Positions 1-8,706 are shown, counted from the stretch's first letter. The stretch: 64,000 bases of DNA from Limnohabitans sp. Rim8 (GCF_945869175.1 NZ_CAMBNZ010000004.1:1-64000); one strand, 5' to 3'. The notes: a model not told the origin generated them from the sequence alone. Numbers and translations are program-made.

Positions 1-153
1 AGCTTTGGCACGCCGCACACCGACCCCACGACCACAGGCCCTACGCACATCTTCAACCTGGGCCACGGCATCAGCCAGTTCACCCCGCCTGAGCATGTCA
101 CGGCGCTGGTCGAGGCGGTGCACAGCCATTCGCGGGCCCTGCGCCAAAAATGA
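1..153 (+). CDS. hemE: uroporphyrinogen decarboxylase, C-terminal end (partial)
   Basis: The open frame runs from base 1 to TGA at 151-153 and encodes the last 50 residues of a protein. The stretch [14 protein letters not shown] followed by VTALVEAVH is the characteristic C-terminus of HemE, which decarboxylates uroporphyrinogen III to coproporphyrinogen III in the cytoplasm on the way to heme and bacteriochlorophyll. The start lies outside the window. It converges on the ccm operon, and this side is probably the chromosomal flank of the photosynthesis cluster. Confidence 0.93.
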   Translation, partial: SFGTPHTDPTTTGPTHIFNLGHGISQFTPPEHVTALVEAVHSHSRALRQK

Positions 154-214
154 GCAGGCCGCTTAGACCAGGGACGGCTCACCCTCAGGGGGGCTGACCG
201 CAAGGCCGTGGCGA

Positions 215-1477
215 TCAGGGCCCCGAAATGAACAGCACCACGCCTTGCACGCCCGTCTTCACGCCGGGCAATTCCACCTGCCAATCGTCCTCTTGCTTTT
301 GTGCCGATCCGGTTTTGGAGATGCGGGCCACCAGGCGCACCTGTGCCAGCGATGACAACAAGGGTGGCGCACCCATGCCCATGCTGTCGCTCAAAGCAAA
401 AGAAACTGGCCAGGATGTGGGCGTGCCGCGCCAGATGGCCACCGGACGGCGCGAACCTTCTTCGGCCAAGGCGTAAACGAACAAGGTCGCGCCTGCAGCG
501 ATGTGTTGTTGTAGCGCGGGCGAGACACGGACTTCGCCCTGAATGACCGGCCTGGCATCACCCGCCACAGTGGCCCCCGGCGCCTGAACACCCTCTGCAC
601 TCCCCTTGGCATCTTTGGGCAAGGTGAGCGCCAGGGCCTGCTGCAAGCCTTGCGCCGCCTCACTGTCGGCAGGCACCAACACCAAGGCACGCTGCCAAAA
701 CCCTTGCGCGTCCGCAAGCCGTTTTTCGGACAAGGCCGCGCTGCCCGCCAACACCAGGGCATTGAGGTGTTGCGGCTGCGTGCGCAACACGTCTTGAATC
801 CACTGCCAAGGCTCTCCGGCGTAGACACCGCCTGCGGCCAAGGCTTTCATCTGGGCACGCTCGATCCACAAATCGGGCTCCGGCGACAAGGCCAACACAC
901 GCGCCAGGGCTTGCTCGGCCAAGCCGTGCGCGTTTTGGGCGGCGTGCAAACGCGCCAGAGTCAACCAAGCCTCGGCATCTTCGGGTCGGGCTTGCGTGGC
1001 TTGTTGCCAAACGCGGGTTTGCTCGGCCCATTGATCGGGCGTGTTGGCGCTGATTTGCACCCGTTGACTCAATGGCACGGGCCACCAGGTCTGCTGCGCG
1101 CCCAATTGCAGATAGCTCAAACCGCTGAGCGCCACGAGACCCAAGGCGATCCAAACCCAGCGCACAGGATCTGTCGCAGCCAGCGTGCCCGGCATGCGCG
1201 CGGCATCGGCCAGCACATGGCGCATCACTTCGTCGCGCGCAGCGGCATGCTGAGCCGCATTCAAACGGCCCTCGGCCCAGGCACTGTCCAGATCGGCCAG
1301 GTGCTGCTGATGGATGCGCCGAAGACTGGCGCTCTGGACATCTTTGCCGGAAGTCTCCTGGACACCGGCTGCGGTGTCCGTTTGCTTTTTCAGACCGCGC
1401 TGCAGGACCCAAGCGCCCAGCCCACCCAACAGCAGCAACACCCACAACAAACCCAGCCAGGGCGGCAACATCGACAT
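215..1477 (-). CDS. ccmI: cytochrome c-type biogenesis protein CcmI
   Basis: Last gene of the ccm operon, 420 aa. The N-terminus has a membrane segment (MSMLPPWLGLLWVLLLLGG), a cytoplasmic stretch with a DLD-x4-EGRLN-like motif, and a second membrane segment near residue 115. A periplasmic region with TPR-like repeats follows (PEDAEAWLTLARLHAAQN; QRALVLVPADSEAA). CcmI holds apocytochrome c and delivers it to the CcmF/CcmH heme ligase. The ATG at 1477 shares one base with the ccmH stop (TGATG), which fixes this start over the longer upstream frame. Confidence 0.9.
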   Translation of the reverse strand: MSMLPPWLGLLWVLLLLGGLGAWVLQRGLKKQTDTAAGVQETSGKDVQSASLRRIHQQHLADLDSAWAEGRLNAAQHAAARDEVMRHVLADAARMPGTLAATDPVRWVWIALGLVALSGLSYLQLGAQQTWWPVPLSQRVQISANTPDQWAEQTRVWQQATQARPEDAEAWLTLARLHAAQNAHGLAEQALARVLALSPEPDLWIERAQMKALAAGGVYAGEPWQWIQDVLRTQPQHLNALVLAGSAALSEKRLADAQGFWQRALVLVPADSEAAQGLQQALALTLPKDAKGSAEGVQAPGATVAGDARPVIQGEVRVSPALQQHIAAGATLFVYALAEEGSRRPVAIWRGTPTSWPVSFALSDSMGMGAPPLLSSLAQVRLVARISKTGSAQKQEDDWQVELPGVKTGVQGVVLFISGP

Positions 1478-1977
1478 CAGGACTCCAGCAATTGGCGAAC
1501 GCGCTCGCGCTCGCTGTCGGTCAAGGGTGCCGGCCCGACGGGGTCGCGGCGCATCAAGCGCAGCGCCACAAGCAAAGCCAATAGCAACAGCACAAAGGGA
1601 CCAAACCACAACAGCCAAGTCACGGGTTTGACCTCGGGCTTGTACAGCACAAAGTCGCCATAACGGGTGACCAAAAAGCTTCGGATGGCCTCGTCGCTTT
1701 GGCCTTGCTCAATCAGACTGCGCACTTCACGGCGCAGGTCCACCGCCAACTCGGCATTGGACGAGGCCAGCGACTCGTTTTGGCACACCAGACAGCGCAA
1801 CTCGGCGGCGATGTGGTCCCAGCGCGCCTGGATTGGGGGCGACATGGGCGCATCGGTCTGCAACACCACGGGCACGGCGACACCGGGCAAAGCCGCCTGC
1901 CCGCTCGGCACGGCTGCGGCCCCACCTGCACAGCAGAGCCACAGGCTGCCCAACAAGCAATGCAGCATCCGACGCAT
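1477..1977 (-). CDS. ccmH: cytochrome c-type biogenesis protein CcmH
   Basis: Thiol-reducing component of the System I heme ligase, 166 aa. It has a signal peptide (about residues 1-22), the conserved LRCLVCQN motif with redox cysteines C62 and C65, the SLASSNAELAVDLR helix, and one C-terminal transmembrane segment (WLLWFGPFVLLLLALLV). This matches the short CcmH form rather than the fused CcmH-CcmI form, and ccmI is separate here. The start at 1977 overlaps the ccmG stop (TGATG), so the longer upstream frame is not needed. Confidence 0.92.
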   Translation of the reverse strand: MRRMLHCLLGSLWLCCAGGAAAVPSGQAALPGVAVPVVLQTDAPMSPPIQARWDHIAAELRCLVCQNESLASSNAELAVDLRREVRSLIEQGQSDEAIRSFLVTRYGDFVLYKPEVKPVTWLLWFGPFVLLLLALLVALRLMRRDPVGPAPLTDSERERVRQLLES

Positions 1978-2594
1978 CACCGCAAACTCCTCATCAGGGG
2001 CAGCAACTTGTGTTGCACCACGTCGGGCGTCAGGGCGCCTGCATGCTTGAAGCGGACCACACCCTCTCGGTCCACCAGATAAGTCTCGGGCAAGCCATAC
2101 ACGCCAAAATCCATACTCACCCGCCCATCCATGTCGAGCAGGTTCACAGCAAAAGCCTGACCGTGTTTTTGCAACCAGGCCTGGCTGCGGTCGGTGGCTT
2201 TTTGCACCGATGCTTGACTTTGAGGGTCTTGGCCTGACAACTCCGAAGCTTGCAACTCTTTGTAGTTGATGCCCAACATCTGCAGCCCAGGCTGGCGGGC
2301 CAAAGCCATCAACAAGGGGTGCTCTTCTTGACAACCTGCGCACCAAGTGGCCCACAGGTTGACCAAGGTCACTTGCCCCTGAAACTGGGCCGTGCTGAAC
2401 ACGCCTGGCCCGCCGACCACCGGCAGTTCGAAAGCGGGGGCAGGCCGCCCAATGAGCGGCGAGGGAATTTCTTGTGGGTTGCGCGTCAGGCCCACGGCCA
2501 AAAAGACCACCATGCCCAAAAACAGCACGAGAGGCGCATACACCCAGCGTGGCATGCGCGGGCTTGGCGCTTTGGGCCTGACCGGTGTGCTCAT
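1977..2594 (-). CDS. ccmG: thiol:disulfide interchange protein CcmG/DsbE
   Basis: Membrane-anchored periplasmic thioredoxin-like protein, 205 aa. It has an N-terminal anchor at about residues 17-37 and the active site WCAGC (C85, C88) followed by a thioredoxin fold with a cis-Pro region (GLPETYLVD). In System I it keeps the apocytochrome CxxCH cysteines reduced. ATG at 2594 overlaps the ccmF stop (ATGA). The usual CcmG active site is WCxxC; the AG pair is an ordinary variant. Confidence 0.92.
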   Translation of the reverse strand: MSTPVRPKAPSPRMPRWVYAPLVLFLGMVVFLAVGLTRNPQEIPSPLIGRPAPAFELPVVGGPGVFSTAQFQGQVTLVNLWATWCAGCQEEHPLLMALARQPGLQMLGINYKELQASELSGQDPQSQASVQKATDRSQAWLQKHGQAFAVNLLDMDGRVSMDFGVYGLPETYLVDREGVVRFKHAGALTPDVVQHKLLPLMRSLR

Positions 2595-4594
2595 GAGGGG
2601 GCACCTGCCATCATTGGGGTTGGAACTTTGGGCACATGGGCTTGTCGGTAACGCCGATCCCAAGTCGCCAAAACACCCCCCAACACCATGAACACTGCAC
2701 CCAACCAGATCCACGACACAAAAGGCTTGTGGTAAATCCTGAAGCTCCACTGCGGCGGCTCACCTGCCAAGGGTTCGCCCAAAGACACATAGCGGTCGCG
2801 CCACAGGTTGCGGTCAATCGCCGCCTCCGTCATGGGCATGGCGCTCGACACATAGCGGCGTTTTTCAGGGCTCAACGTGCCGACTTGCTGCTCTTGACCT
2901 GACGCTCCTTCGAAGAGCTTGAATTGGGCGCGCAAGGCCAGGTAGTTCGGCCCCAAATGGTTGTCCACACTGACCAGTTGGTAGCGCACACCCGCCACGG
3001 TGACCGCCTCACCCAGACCCAGGCGCACATCGCGCTCCACCTGAAATGATTTGACACCCGTGATGCCCAGCACCAACACGGCCACGCCCAAGTGCGCCAC
3101 ATGCATGCCCCACCAAGCCAAAGCCGGTGACCCAGGCAAGCGCAGGCGCTGCGCGATTTGCCAAAACCCCGACAGCGCGATCCAGCCGCCCAGCGTGCCG
3201 CCCATGACCGTGAGCCAACCACCCGCGTTGGTGGTGTTGACGCTGCCCTCCACCCCGGGTGCGCCGCCCCAAGTGGCCCAAGCACTGGCCAGCAAAAGCG
3301 CCATGGCCCCCGGCACCAGCAGCGCGCGCAGCGCCGCCCAACGCGCCACATGCCAAGGCACCACGGTCCCCGGCACCATGGCCAAAAGCAGCGGCACCAT
3401 CAGGGGCACAAACACGCGGTCAAAATAGGGGGGGCCGACCGAGAGCTTGCCCAGGTTCAGCGCGTCGATGATGAGCGGGTACAAAGTGCCCAGCAACACC
3501 GCCGCCATGGCCACCACCAAGAGCACGCTGTTGAGCAGCAAGAAGGATTCACGCGAACCTGCCACCGGCTGCGAGGCATTGGCCCACTGTGGTGCGCGCC
3601 ATGCAAACAAGGCCAGCGATACGCCCACCACCACGACCAAAAACAACAAGATGAAAACACCCCGACCCGGGTCGGTGGCGAAGGCGTGCACCGAGGTCAG
3701 CACACCTGAGCGCACCAGGAACGTCCCGAGCAAGCTGAGCGAAAACGCGCCAATGGCCAGCAGCACCGTCCAGGCTTTGAACTGCCCGCGCTTGTCGGTG
3801 ACCATCAGCGAGTGAATGAGTGCCGTGGCCACCAGCCAGGGCATGAGCGAAGCGTTTTCCACAGGGTCCCAAAACCACCAACCGCCCCAGCCCAGCTCGT
3901 AGTACGCCCACCAGGAACCGAGTGCAATGCCCAGCGTCAGAAAGCCCCAGGCCGCCACCGTCCAAGGCCGCGCCCAACGCGCCCAAGCGGCGTCCAGCCG
4001 CCCCGACATCAGTGCCGCCATGGCAAAAGCAAAGGCCACCGACAAACCCACATAGCCCATGTACAGCATGGGCGGGTGAATGACCAAACCCGGGTCTTGC
4101 AGCAAAGGCGTCAAATCTCGCCCCTCAGCCGGGGCCGGGAACTGCCGCGCAAACGGGTTGGACAGCGTGAGGATGAAGACCAAAAAGCCCACCGACACCG
4201 CGCCCATCACGCCCAGCACCTGCGCCACCATCGCCTGCGGCAAGCGCTTGGAAAACAAAGCCACCGCCACCGACCACAGCGCCAGCATCAGCACCCACAG
4301 CAGCAGCGAGCCTTCGTGCCCCGCCCAAATGGCCGACAAACGGTAAGGTGTGGGCAGCAAGGTGTTGGAGTGGTGGGCCACGTATTTCACGCTGAAATCG
4401 TGCACATAAAACGCGTGCCACAAAGCCCCAAAGGCCAGCACGATCAGCACCAACTGGAAAACTGCCAATGGCCGGGCCAGCGCTTGCCAGCCCGATCGAC
4501 GCGAGGACAAACTGCCCCACAGCGGCAGCACCGCCTGGGCCAAAGCCACCCAAGCCGCCATGATCAAGGCCAGGTGTCCTGCTTCAGGCCACAT
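2591..4594 (-). CDS. ccmF: heme lyase CcmF
   Basis: Large polytopic membrane protein, 667 aa, the normal family length, with about 15 hydrophobic segments. The tryptophan-rich heme-handling signature is present (GGWWFWDPVENASLMPW), as are ISH/HSLMVT-type histidine segments. It transfers heme from holo-CcmE to apocytochromes in the periplasm. It starts 27 bp downstream of ccmE. In this genome its clients would include the tetraheme PufC. Confidence 0.95.
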   Translation of the reverse strand: MWPEAGHLALIMAAWVALAQAVLPLWGSLSSRRSGWQALARPLAVFQLVLIVLAFGALWHAFYVHDFSVKYVAHHSNTLLPTPYRLSAIWAGHEGSLLLWVLMLALWSVAVALFSKRLPQAMVAQVLGVMGAVSVGFLVFILTLSNPFARQFPAPAEGRDLTPLLQDPGLVIHPPMLYMGYVGLSVAFAFAMAALMSGRLDAAWARWARPWTVAAWGFLTLGIALGSWWAYYELGWGGWWFWDPVENASLMPWLVATALIHSLMVTDKRGQFKAWTVLLAIGAFSLSLLGTFLVRSGVLTSVHAFATDPGRGVFILLFLVVVVGVSLALFAWRAPQWANASQPVAGSRESFLLLNSVLLVVAMAAVLLGTLYPLIIDALNLGKLSVGPPYFDRVFVPLMVPLLLAMVPGTVVPWHVARWAALRALLVPGAMALLLASAWATWGGAPGVEGSVNTTNAGGWLTVMGGTLGGWIALSGFWQIAQRLRLPGSPALAWWGMHVAHLGVAVLVLGITGVKSFQVERDVRLGLGEAVTVAGVRYQLVSVDNHLGPNYLALRAQFKLFEGASGQEQQVGTLSPEKRRYVSSAMPMTEAAIDRNLWRDRYVSLGEPLAGEPPQWSFRIYHKPFVSWIWLGAVFMVLGGVLATWDRRYRQAHVPKVPTPMMAGAPS

Positions 4595-4621
4595 GCGATG
4601 GCTCCTGAAAAAATGCGCGTT

Positions 4622-5068
4622 TCATCGCATGACCGCCGCGCCCATGCGGGCCTTGGCCGCCTCGTCCAGCGCGTGCTGGGCTTCGGGTGGCATGTAGTTT
4701 TCGTCGTGCTTGGCCAGCACTTCACTGGCCACGAACAGACGGCCCGCGTCCAAGCGGCCTTGCGCCACCACGCCCTTGCCCTCTTTGAACAAATCGGGCA
4801 ACAGGCCCACATAGCGCACCGGTACCTCGCGCTGCGTGTCGGTCACCACAAAGGCCACCGCCATGCCGTCGCGCTGGATGCTGCCCACCTTGACCAAGCC
4901 CCCGACCCTGAAATGGCCGTCCTTGGGTGCTTCGCCCGCTGCAACCTGCGTGGGCGTGAAAAAAAACACCAGGTTGCTCTGAAAAGCGTTGAGCACGAAA
5001 TAGGCTGCGCCACACAAGAGCAACACACCCATCCCGATCCCGAGCATTCGCTTGTGGCGGCTTTTCAT
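4622..5068 (-). CDS. ccmE: periplasmic heme chaperone CcmE
   Basis: Heme chaperone, 148 aa, with an N-terminal anchor (residues 8-30) and a small OB-fold domain. The covalent heme-binding histidine is H121 in [11 protein letters not shown], equivalent to the family H-x-x-x-Y motif. It accepts heme from CcmABCD and passes it to CcmF. The start at 5068 overlaps the ccmD stop by the ATGA arrangement, which rules out the longer in-frame extension. Confidence 0.94.
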   Translation of the reverse strand: MKSRHKRMLGIGMGVLLLCGAAYFVLNAFQSNLVFFFTPTQVAAGEAPKDGHFRVGGLVKVGSIQRDGMAVAFVVTDTQREVPVRYVGLLPDLFKEGKGVVAQGRLDAGRLFVASEVLAKHDENYMPPEAQHALDEAAKARMGAAVMR

Positions 5069-5259
5069 GTGACAGCTCCTGTCTGACCATCTTCGGCAGC
5101 GTCGGTGGCCTCGCACACCGCCTCCAGCGCCTGCTGTCGGCCCATGCGCGCGAGCCACACTTCCAACGCCAGAAGGGCTGCACTCCCGCCCAAGCTGCCC
5201 CACACATAGACGCCGTAGCCGCCCATGGCCCAAAATTCGTTCGCGCTCGACCAGATCAT
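5065..5259 (-). CDS. ccmD: heme exporter protein CcmD
   Basis: Small single-span membrane protein, 64 aa, with the expected [15 protein letters not shown] motif before the transmembrane helix and a charged cytoplasmic tail. CcmD helps release holo-CcmE from the CcmABC complex. Its start and stop overlap ccmC and ccmE respectively in ATGA junctions, typical of tight translational coupling. Confidence 0.9.
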   Translation of the reverse strand: MIWSSANEFWAMGGYGVYVWGSLGGSAALLALEVWLARMGRQQALEAVCEATDAAEDGQTGAVT

Positions 5260-6014
5260 GCGGCACCTCTCAGAGTGCGGTGCGCCAGCACCTCAGGCAG
5301 TTGTTGAACCCAGACCGCATGGCTGTCGCGCTCCAAAATCAAGCTGCGCACACGCCACAAGGCGATGGCCATCGCGTACAACCAAACCGCCAGACTCATC
5401 AAGAGCATGCCGGTCAGCATGATGCTGGCCATGCGCGGCGACTGCGTGAGCGAAACCGAAGCCCCCTGGTGCAAGGTGTTCCACCACTTGACCGAAAAGT
5501 AAATGATGGGCACGTTGACGGCGCCCACCAGCGCCACCAAGGCGCCTGCCCGGTCGGAGCGGCGCGGGTCTTCGATGGCCGAGGTCAATGCGATGTAGCC
5601 CAAATACAAAAACAGCAAAATCAGCATCGAGGTCAGCCGCGCGTCCCACACCCAATAGGTTCCCCACATCGGCTTGCCCCACAAGGCTCCGGTCCACAGC
5701 GATAAAAACGCCAGCAAAGCACCGGTGGGCGCGAGCGCCCGCGTCATCAGGCCGGACAAACGCGTGTTGAACACCAGGCCCAACACACTCCAAAACGCCA
5801 TGGCCAAGTAAATGACCATGGCCATCCAGGACACGGGCACGTGGATGTAAATGATGCGGTAGGCCTGGCCCTGCTGCGCATCGGGCGGTGCGAGCATGAA
5901 GCCCACCCACAAACCCGCGATTGCCAAGGCACTGGCCAAGAGCGCCAGCCAAGGCCACAAGCGACCGGCCAAGGGGTAAAAATGCTGCGGCGCGGCGTAG
6001 TGAAAGAGCTTCAT
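5256..6014 (-). CDS. ccmC: heme exporter protein CcmC
   Basis: Six-span membrane protein, 252 aa, with the tryptophan-rich WWD-type signature ([13 protein letters not shown]) and flanking histidines ([21 protein letters not shown]). It loads heme onto CcmE. The ATG at 6014 (MKLFHYA) matches family N-termini; the frame extends much further upstream inside ccmB but without similarity to the family. It lies 13 bp after ccmB. Confidence 0.94.
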   Translation of the reverse strand: MKLFHYAAPQHFYPLAGRLWPWLALLASALAIAGLWVGFMLAPPDAQQGQAYRIIYIHVPVSWMAMVIYLAMAFWSVLGLVFNTRLSGLMTRALAPTGALLAFLSLWTGALWGKPMWGTYWVWDARLTSMLILLFLYLGYIALTSAIEDPRRSDRAGALVALVGAVNVPIIYFSVKWWNTLHQGASVSLTQSPRMASIMLTGMLLMSLAVWLYAMAIALWRVRSLILERDSHAVWVQQLPEVLAHRTLRGAA

Positions 6015-6027
6015 GGATCGGTTCTCT

Positions 6028-6747
6028 TCATTCCAGCGCCAGACGCAAAGCGGCCGCACATGCCCAGGGACTGAAAGCGGCGCAGCCCAACAACAGCGCC
6101 AGCAAGACCGAGACATGGGCCTCTGCACCCAAGCCGCGCATCTGCGCATCGACCGCTCCCGTACCAAACACCAAGACTGGAACATACAAGGGCAGGAGCA
6201 ACAGCGACTGCAGCACCCCGCCACCGCGCACGCCCAAAGTGAGGGCGGCACCGATTGCGCCCAGCAAAGACAGCACAGGCGTGCCAATCAACAGCGTCAG
6301 GGCCAGCATGGCCAAGGCTTCAGACCCCAAGCCAAACTGCACACCCAATAGGGGCGACAACAAGACCAAAGGCAGACCGGAAACCAACCAATGCGCCAAC
6401 AACTTGGCCACCACCACCCATGACAACGGTGCGGCCGACAAAGCCAACTGCTCCAGGCTGCCGTCCTGGTGGTCGGCATCGAATAGGCGGCCCAAACTGA
6501 GCATGCTGGCCAGCAAGGCCGCAACCCACAGCACGCCGGGTCCAATCAAGTGCAGCGTGGCAGGCTCGGGGCCAATGGCCAGCGGAAACAAGGCGGCCAC
6601 CACCACGAGAAAAAACACCGCCCCCAACCACTCCGATTTGCGCCGCAAAGCCAAGCGCAGATCGCGCCGAATCACCCCCTGAAGGGCGATCCAAGGGCTG
6701 GGCAGTACCGGCGGCAAGGCCGGGGAGAGGACAGCCTGGGCGTTCAT
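6028..6747 (-). CDS. ccmB: heme exporter permease CcmB
   Basis: Six-span ABC-type permease, 239 aa. Family hallmarks include IRRDLRLALRRKSEW near the N-terminus and the FDADHQDGSLEQLALS loop that contacts the CcmA ATPase. With CcmA it forms the ABC module that drives release of holo-CcmE. The start overlaps the ccmA stop (ATGA). Confidence 0.94.
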   Translation of the reverse strand: MNAQAVLSPALPPVLPSPWIALQGVIRRDLRLALRRKSEWLGAVFFLVVVAALFPLAIGPEPATLHLIGPGVLWVAALLASMLSLGRLFDADHQDGSLEQLALSAAPLSWVVVAKLLAHWLVSGLPLVLLSPLLGVQFGLGSEALAMLALTLLIGTPVLSLLGAIGAALTLGVRGGGVLQSLLLLPLYVPVLVFGTGAVDAQMRGLGAEAHVSVLLALLLGCAAFSPWACAAALRLALE

Positions 6748-7400
6748 GGCCGCTTCACCTCACGGCTCAACTGCAGCCGCGCGCCGGGGCCTTGCAGCTG
6801 CACATCGTGGTGGCTGGTCATGACCAGCGCGCCGCCTGCGTCCACATGAGACTGCAGCAAGGCGCGGGCCGTGGCCGTGGCTTGGGCGTCCAGGCCGACC
6901 AGCGGTTCGTCCAAGACCCACAGCCGCGCCGCGCTGGTGCGCAGGCGTGCCAGCGCGACGCCCTGGCGCTGGCCTTGCGACAACACGCGCACAGGCAAAT
7001 GCGCACGGCTTTGCAGGCCCTGCGCGGCCAGCGACTGCATGGCTTGATCGCGGCTCAATGGCAAGCCACCCACTTGGGCGTCGAAGCAGAGGTTGTCACA
7101 CGCACTCAGATCGGGCTTGAGGCCCAAGGCATGTCCGATGTAATGCAATACCGACCGATCAGGTCGCGGGTTGGACGATGCGGTGGGGCGCGTGGGGTCG
7201 GATGTGGGCCAGATCACCTGACCGCGTGCTGCCGGAGAAAGTCCGCACAGGATGCGCAACAGACTGGATTTACCGCAGCCATTACCGCCTTCGATGTGCA
7301 ACCAGCTGCCTGCCGGAACGGAAAAGCTGACGCCCTCGAACAGTGTTCGGTGGGCCTTTTGGCAGGCCAGGTCCATCGCTGTGAGCACCCAAGAGGCCAT
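6744..7400 (-). CDS. ccmA: heme exporter ATP-binding protein CcmA
   Basis: ABC ATPase, 218 aa: Walker A GGNGCGKSSLLR, signature LSQGQRQGVALAR, Walker B LWVLDEPLVGLD, and the switch histidine region VMTSHHD. It is the first gene of ccmABCDEFGHI. ATG at 7400 (MASWVLTAMDL) is preferred to an in-frame ATG 33 bp upstream, because family N-termini begin with this short beta-strand. A perfect TGT-N12-ACA element ends about 36 bp upstream of the start. Confidence 0.93.
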   Translation of the reverse strand: MASWVLTAMDLACQKAHRTLFEGVSFSVPAGSWLHIEGGNGCGKSSLLRILCGLSPAARGQVIWPTSDPTRPTASSNPRPDRSVLHYIGHALGLKPDLSACDNLCFDAQVGGLPLSRDQAMQSLAAQGLQSRAHLPVRVLSQGQRQGVALARLRTSAARLWVLDEPLVGLDAQATATARALLQSHVDAGGALVMTSHHDVQLQGPGARLQLSREVKRP

Positions 7401-7435
7401 GAAGGGCTTTCCGGTCGGTTGAAGACAAAGCAAAG

Positions 7436-7453
7436 TGTAATGTCAGATTGACA
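7436..7453. promoter_or_regulatory. PpsR/CrtJ-type box upstream of ccmA
   Basis: TGTAATGTCAGATTGACA fits the PpsR/CrtJ consensus TGT-N12-ACA exactly, with a TTGACA right half like the other boxes in this window. It lies between the HiPIP terminator and ccmA. The simplest reading is that the cytochrome c maturation operon is in the PpsR regulon. No second box was found 26 bp on either side. Confidence 0.65.
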
Positions 7454-7532
7454 CTTTGTGTAGCCAAAGACCGGACGAAGGCGGGGAAATCAGGGTAAAC
7501 CTTAACTTCACAATACCCAAGGGCCGCAAAAT

Positions 7533-7550
7533 AACCGCCCAAGGGCGGTT
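7533..7550 (-). terminator. terminator downstream of the HiPIP gene
   Basis: AACCGCCC and GGGCGGTT form an 8-bp GC-rich inverted repeat with a minimal loop. On the minus strand it is followed by ATTTT. It lies 47-64 bp beyond the HiPIP stop and separates HiPIP from ccmA. Confidence 0.65.
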
Positions 7551-7596
7551 TTGCGGTTTGGGCAAGGCGTTGCTTGCCCAGAAAGAGCTGTAAAGA

Positions 7597-7923
7597 TCAG
7601 CCTTTTTTGGCCCAAGCCGAGCACCAGGCTTTGGCAGACACTTGCTTGCCTGCAAACAGAGGGCAACCACCGGCTGCAGCACCCGCCTTGGCTTGGTACA
7701 AAGCACAATTGGCGCAGTTGTTGCCCGCGGCGTACTTGGGATTCTTGGCCTTGTCCACTTTGGTGGCATCGGCTTTGTAAGCCAAGCCCACAGCCTGAGG
7801 GTCTTTTTCATCCACCATGGCTTGGGCGGAAGCTTCGCTGACGGCCAAAACTGCGGTGGCGGCCGTTGCCACCTGCATCATGAATACGCGGCGGGTCGAA
7901 GTGGAATGGGCAAAACGTGGCAT
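7597..7923 (-). CDS. high-potential iron-sulfur protein (HiPIP)
   Basis: Predicted periplasmic [4Fe-4S] electron carrier, 108 aa. The N-terminus carries a twin-arginine-type signal (STRRVFMM, then a hydrophobic stretch ending ASA at about residue 33), as expected for a protein exported folded. The four cluster cysteines are C70, C73, C87 and C101 in the spacing of the HiPIP family. In Rubrivivax and related phototrophs HiPIP reduces the tetraheme cytochrome of the reaction centre. ATG at 7923 has a GGAG ribosome-binding site; a start 57 bp further upstream would lengthen the signal unnaturally. Divergent from the NnrU-family gene. Confidence 0.92.
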   Translation of the reverse strand: MPRFAHSTSTRRVFMMQVATAATAVLAVSEASAQAMVDEKDPQAVGLAYKADATKVDKAKNPKYAAGNNCANCALYQAKAGAAAGGCPLFAGKQVSAKAWCSAWAKKG

Positions 7924-8016
7924 GGACAGCTCCAGAAAGAGATAGCCAGAAAATACTGGACAGTTCATTGTGCGCCACATCAGTCACCCTGTCACCCCAA
8001 ACCCGATACCTGAGCA

Positions 8017-8041
8017 AATCACACAGGAAATCCCTGTGATT
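8017..8041. repeat. inverted repeat in the HiPIP/NnrU divergent promoter region
   Basis: AATCACA and TGTGATT are 7-bp arms separated by 11 bp, and an inner CACAGG/CCTGTG pair has a 5-bp spacer. The element sits between the divergent HiPIP and NnrU-family genes, next to a PpsR-type box. It could be an operator for another regulator; no specific family can be assigned. Confidence 0.4.
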
Positions 8042-8045
8042 AAAA

Positions 8046-8087
8046 TGTCAATCACGATGGACACAGCCGTGTCAGAATGCATTGCAC
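8046..8087. promoter_or_regulatory. PpsR-type boxes upstream of the NnrU-family gene
   Basis: TGTCAATCACGATGGACA at 8046-8063 is a perfect TGT-N12-ACA box. TGTCAGAATGCATTGCAC at 8070-8087 is a degenerate second box starting 24 bp later (last triplet CAC instead of ACA). The pair ends 28 bp before the NnrU ATG. It could also affect the divergent HiPIP gene. Confidence 0.6.
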
Positions 8088-8115
8088 TCTCGCTCTGTCT
8101 TGCAAAGGTATTGAC

Positions 8116-8706
8116 ATGTGGCAACTCATCATCGGTCTGGCCCTGTTTTTGGGCATCCACTCCCTGCAAAGCATCGCCCCCAACATGCGGCAAAGCGCCA
8201 TCAAGCGCTGGGGCCCTTTGGGTTTCAAGGGCATCTACACCGCCATTTCTTTGTTGGGTCTGTATCTGCTGGTGCAAGGCTATGGCCAAGCGCGCCTAGA
8301 CCCCTTGGTGCTGTGGACGCCGCCCCGCGGCATGCAGCACGCCACCTTGTTGCTGATGTGGGTGGCCATGGTGTTGCTGGCGGCCAGTTATGTGCCCGGC
8401 AACCAGATCAAGGCCAAACTGCGCCACCCCATGACCTTGTCCGTCAAAGTCTGGGCACTGGGGCATTTACTGGCGAATGGCAACCTGGCCGATGTGCTCT
8501 TGTTTGGTGCCTTCCTGGCCTGGTCGGTGCTGGTTTTTCGCGCAGCGCGCCAACGCGATCGCCTGAGTCTGCTCAGCGCACCTGAGGGCAAACCACTGGG
8601 CACGCTGTTGGCGGTGTTGGTGGGCACGGGCATTTGGGCCGCGTTCCTCATGGGCGGGTTGCACCTGTGGTTGGTGGGCGTCATGCCCTTCACACGCGCT
8701 GGCTGA
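8116..8706 (+). CDS. NnrU-family membrane protein
   Basis: Polytopic membrane protein, 196 aa, of the NnrU family: GLALFLGIHSLQ at the start, KGIYTAISLLGLYLLVQGYG, and GHLLANGNLADVLLFGAFLAWS in the middle. NnrU proteins were named from nitric-oxide-related loci, and the family also includes the heme-containing 15-cis-zeta-carotene isomerase Z-ISO of plants. The role in this PGC is unknown. Immediately upstream are PpsR-type boxes and downstream is bchI, so co-regulation with bacteriochlorophyll genes is likely. ATG at 8116 is chosen because the membrane domain begins there; an in-frame ATG 39 bp earlier lies within the box region. Confidence 0.8.
   Translation: MWQLIIGLALFLGIHSLQSIAPNMRQSAIKRWGPLGFKGIYTAISLLGLYLLVQGYGQARLDPLVLWTPPRGMQHATLLLMWVAMVLLAASYVPGNQIKAKLRHPMTLSVKVWALGHLLANGNLADVLLFGAFLAWSVLVFRAARQRDRLSLLSAPEGKPLGTLLAVLVGTGIWAAFLMGGLHLWLVGVMPFTRAG

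Noticed and set aside
1477-2604. 375-aa version of CcmH starting upstream
   Set aside because: The first 209 codons overlap ccmG in another frame and show no CcmH similarity; the signal peptide starts at 1977.
3812-5086. 424-codon plus-strand frame opposite ccmF/ccmE
   Set aside because: His/Arg/Gln-rich shadow of the real ccm genes on the minus strand.
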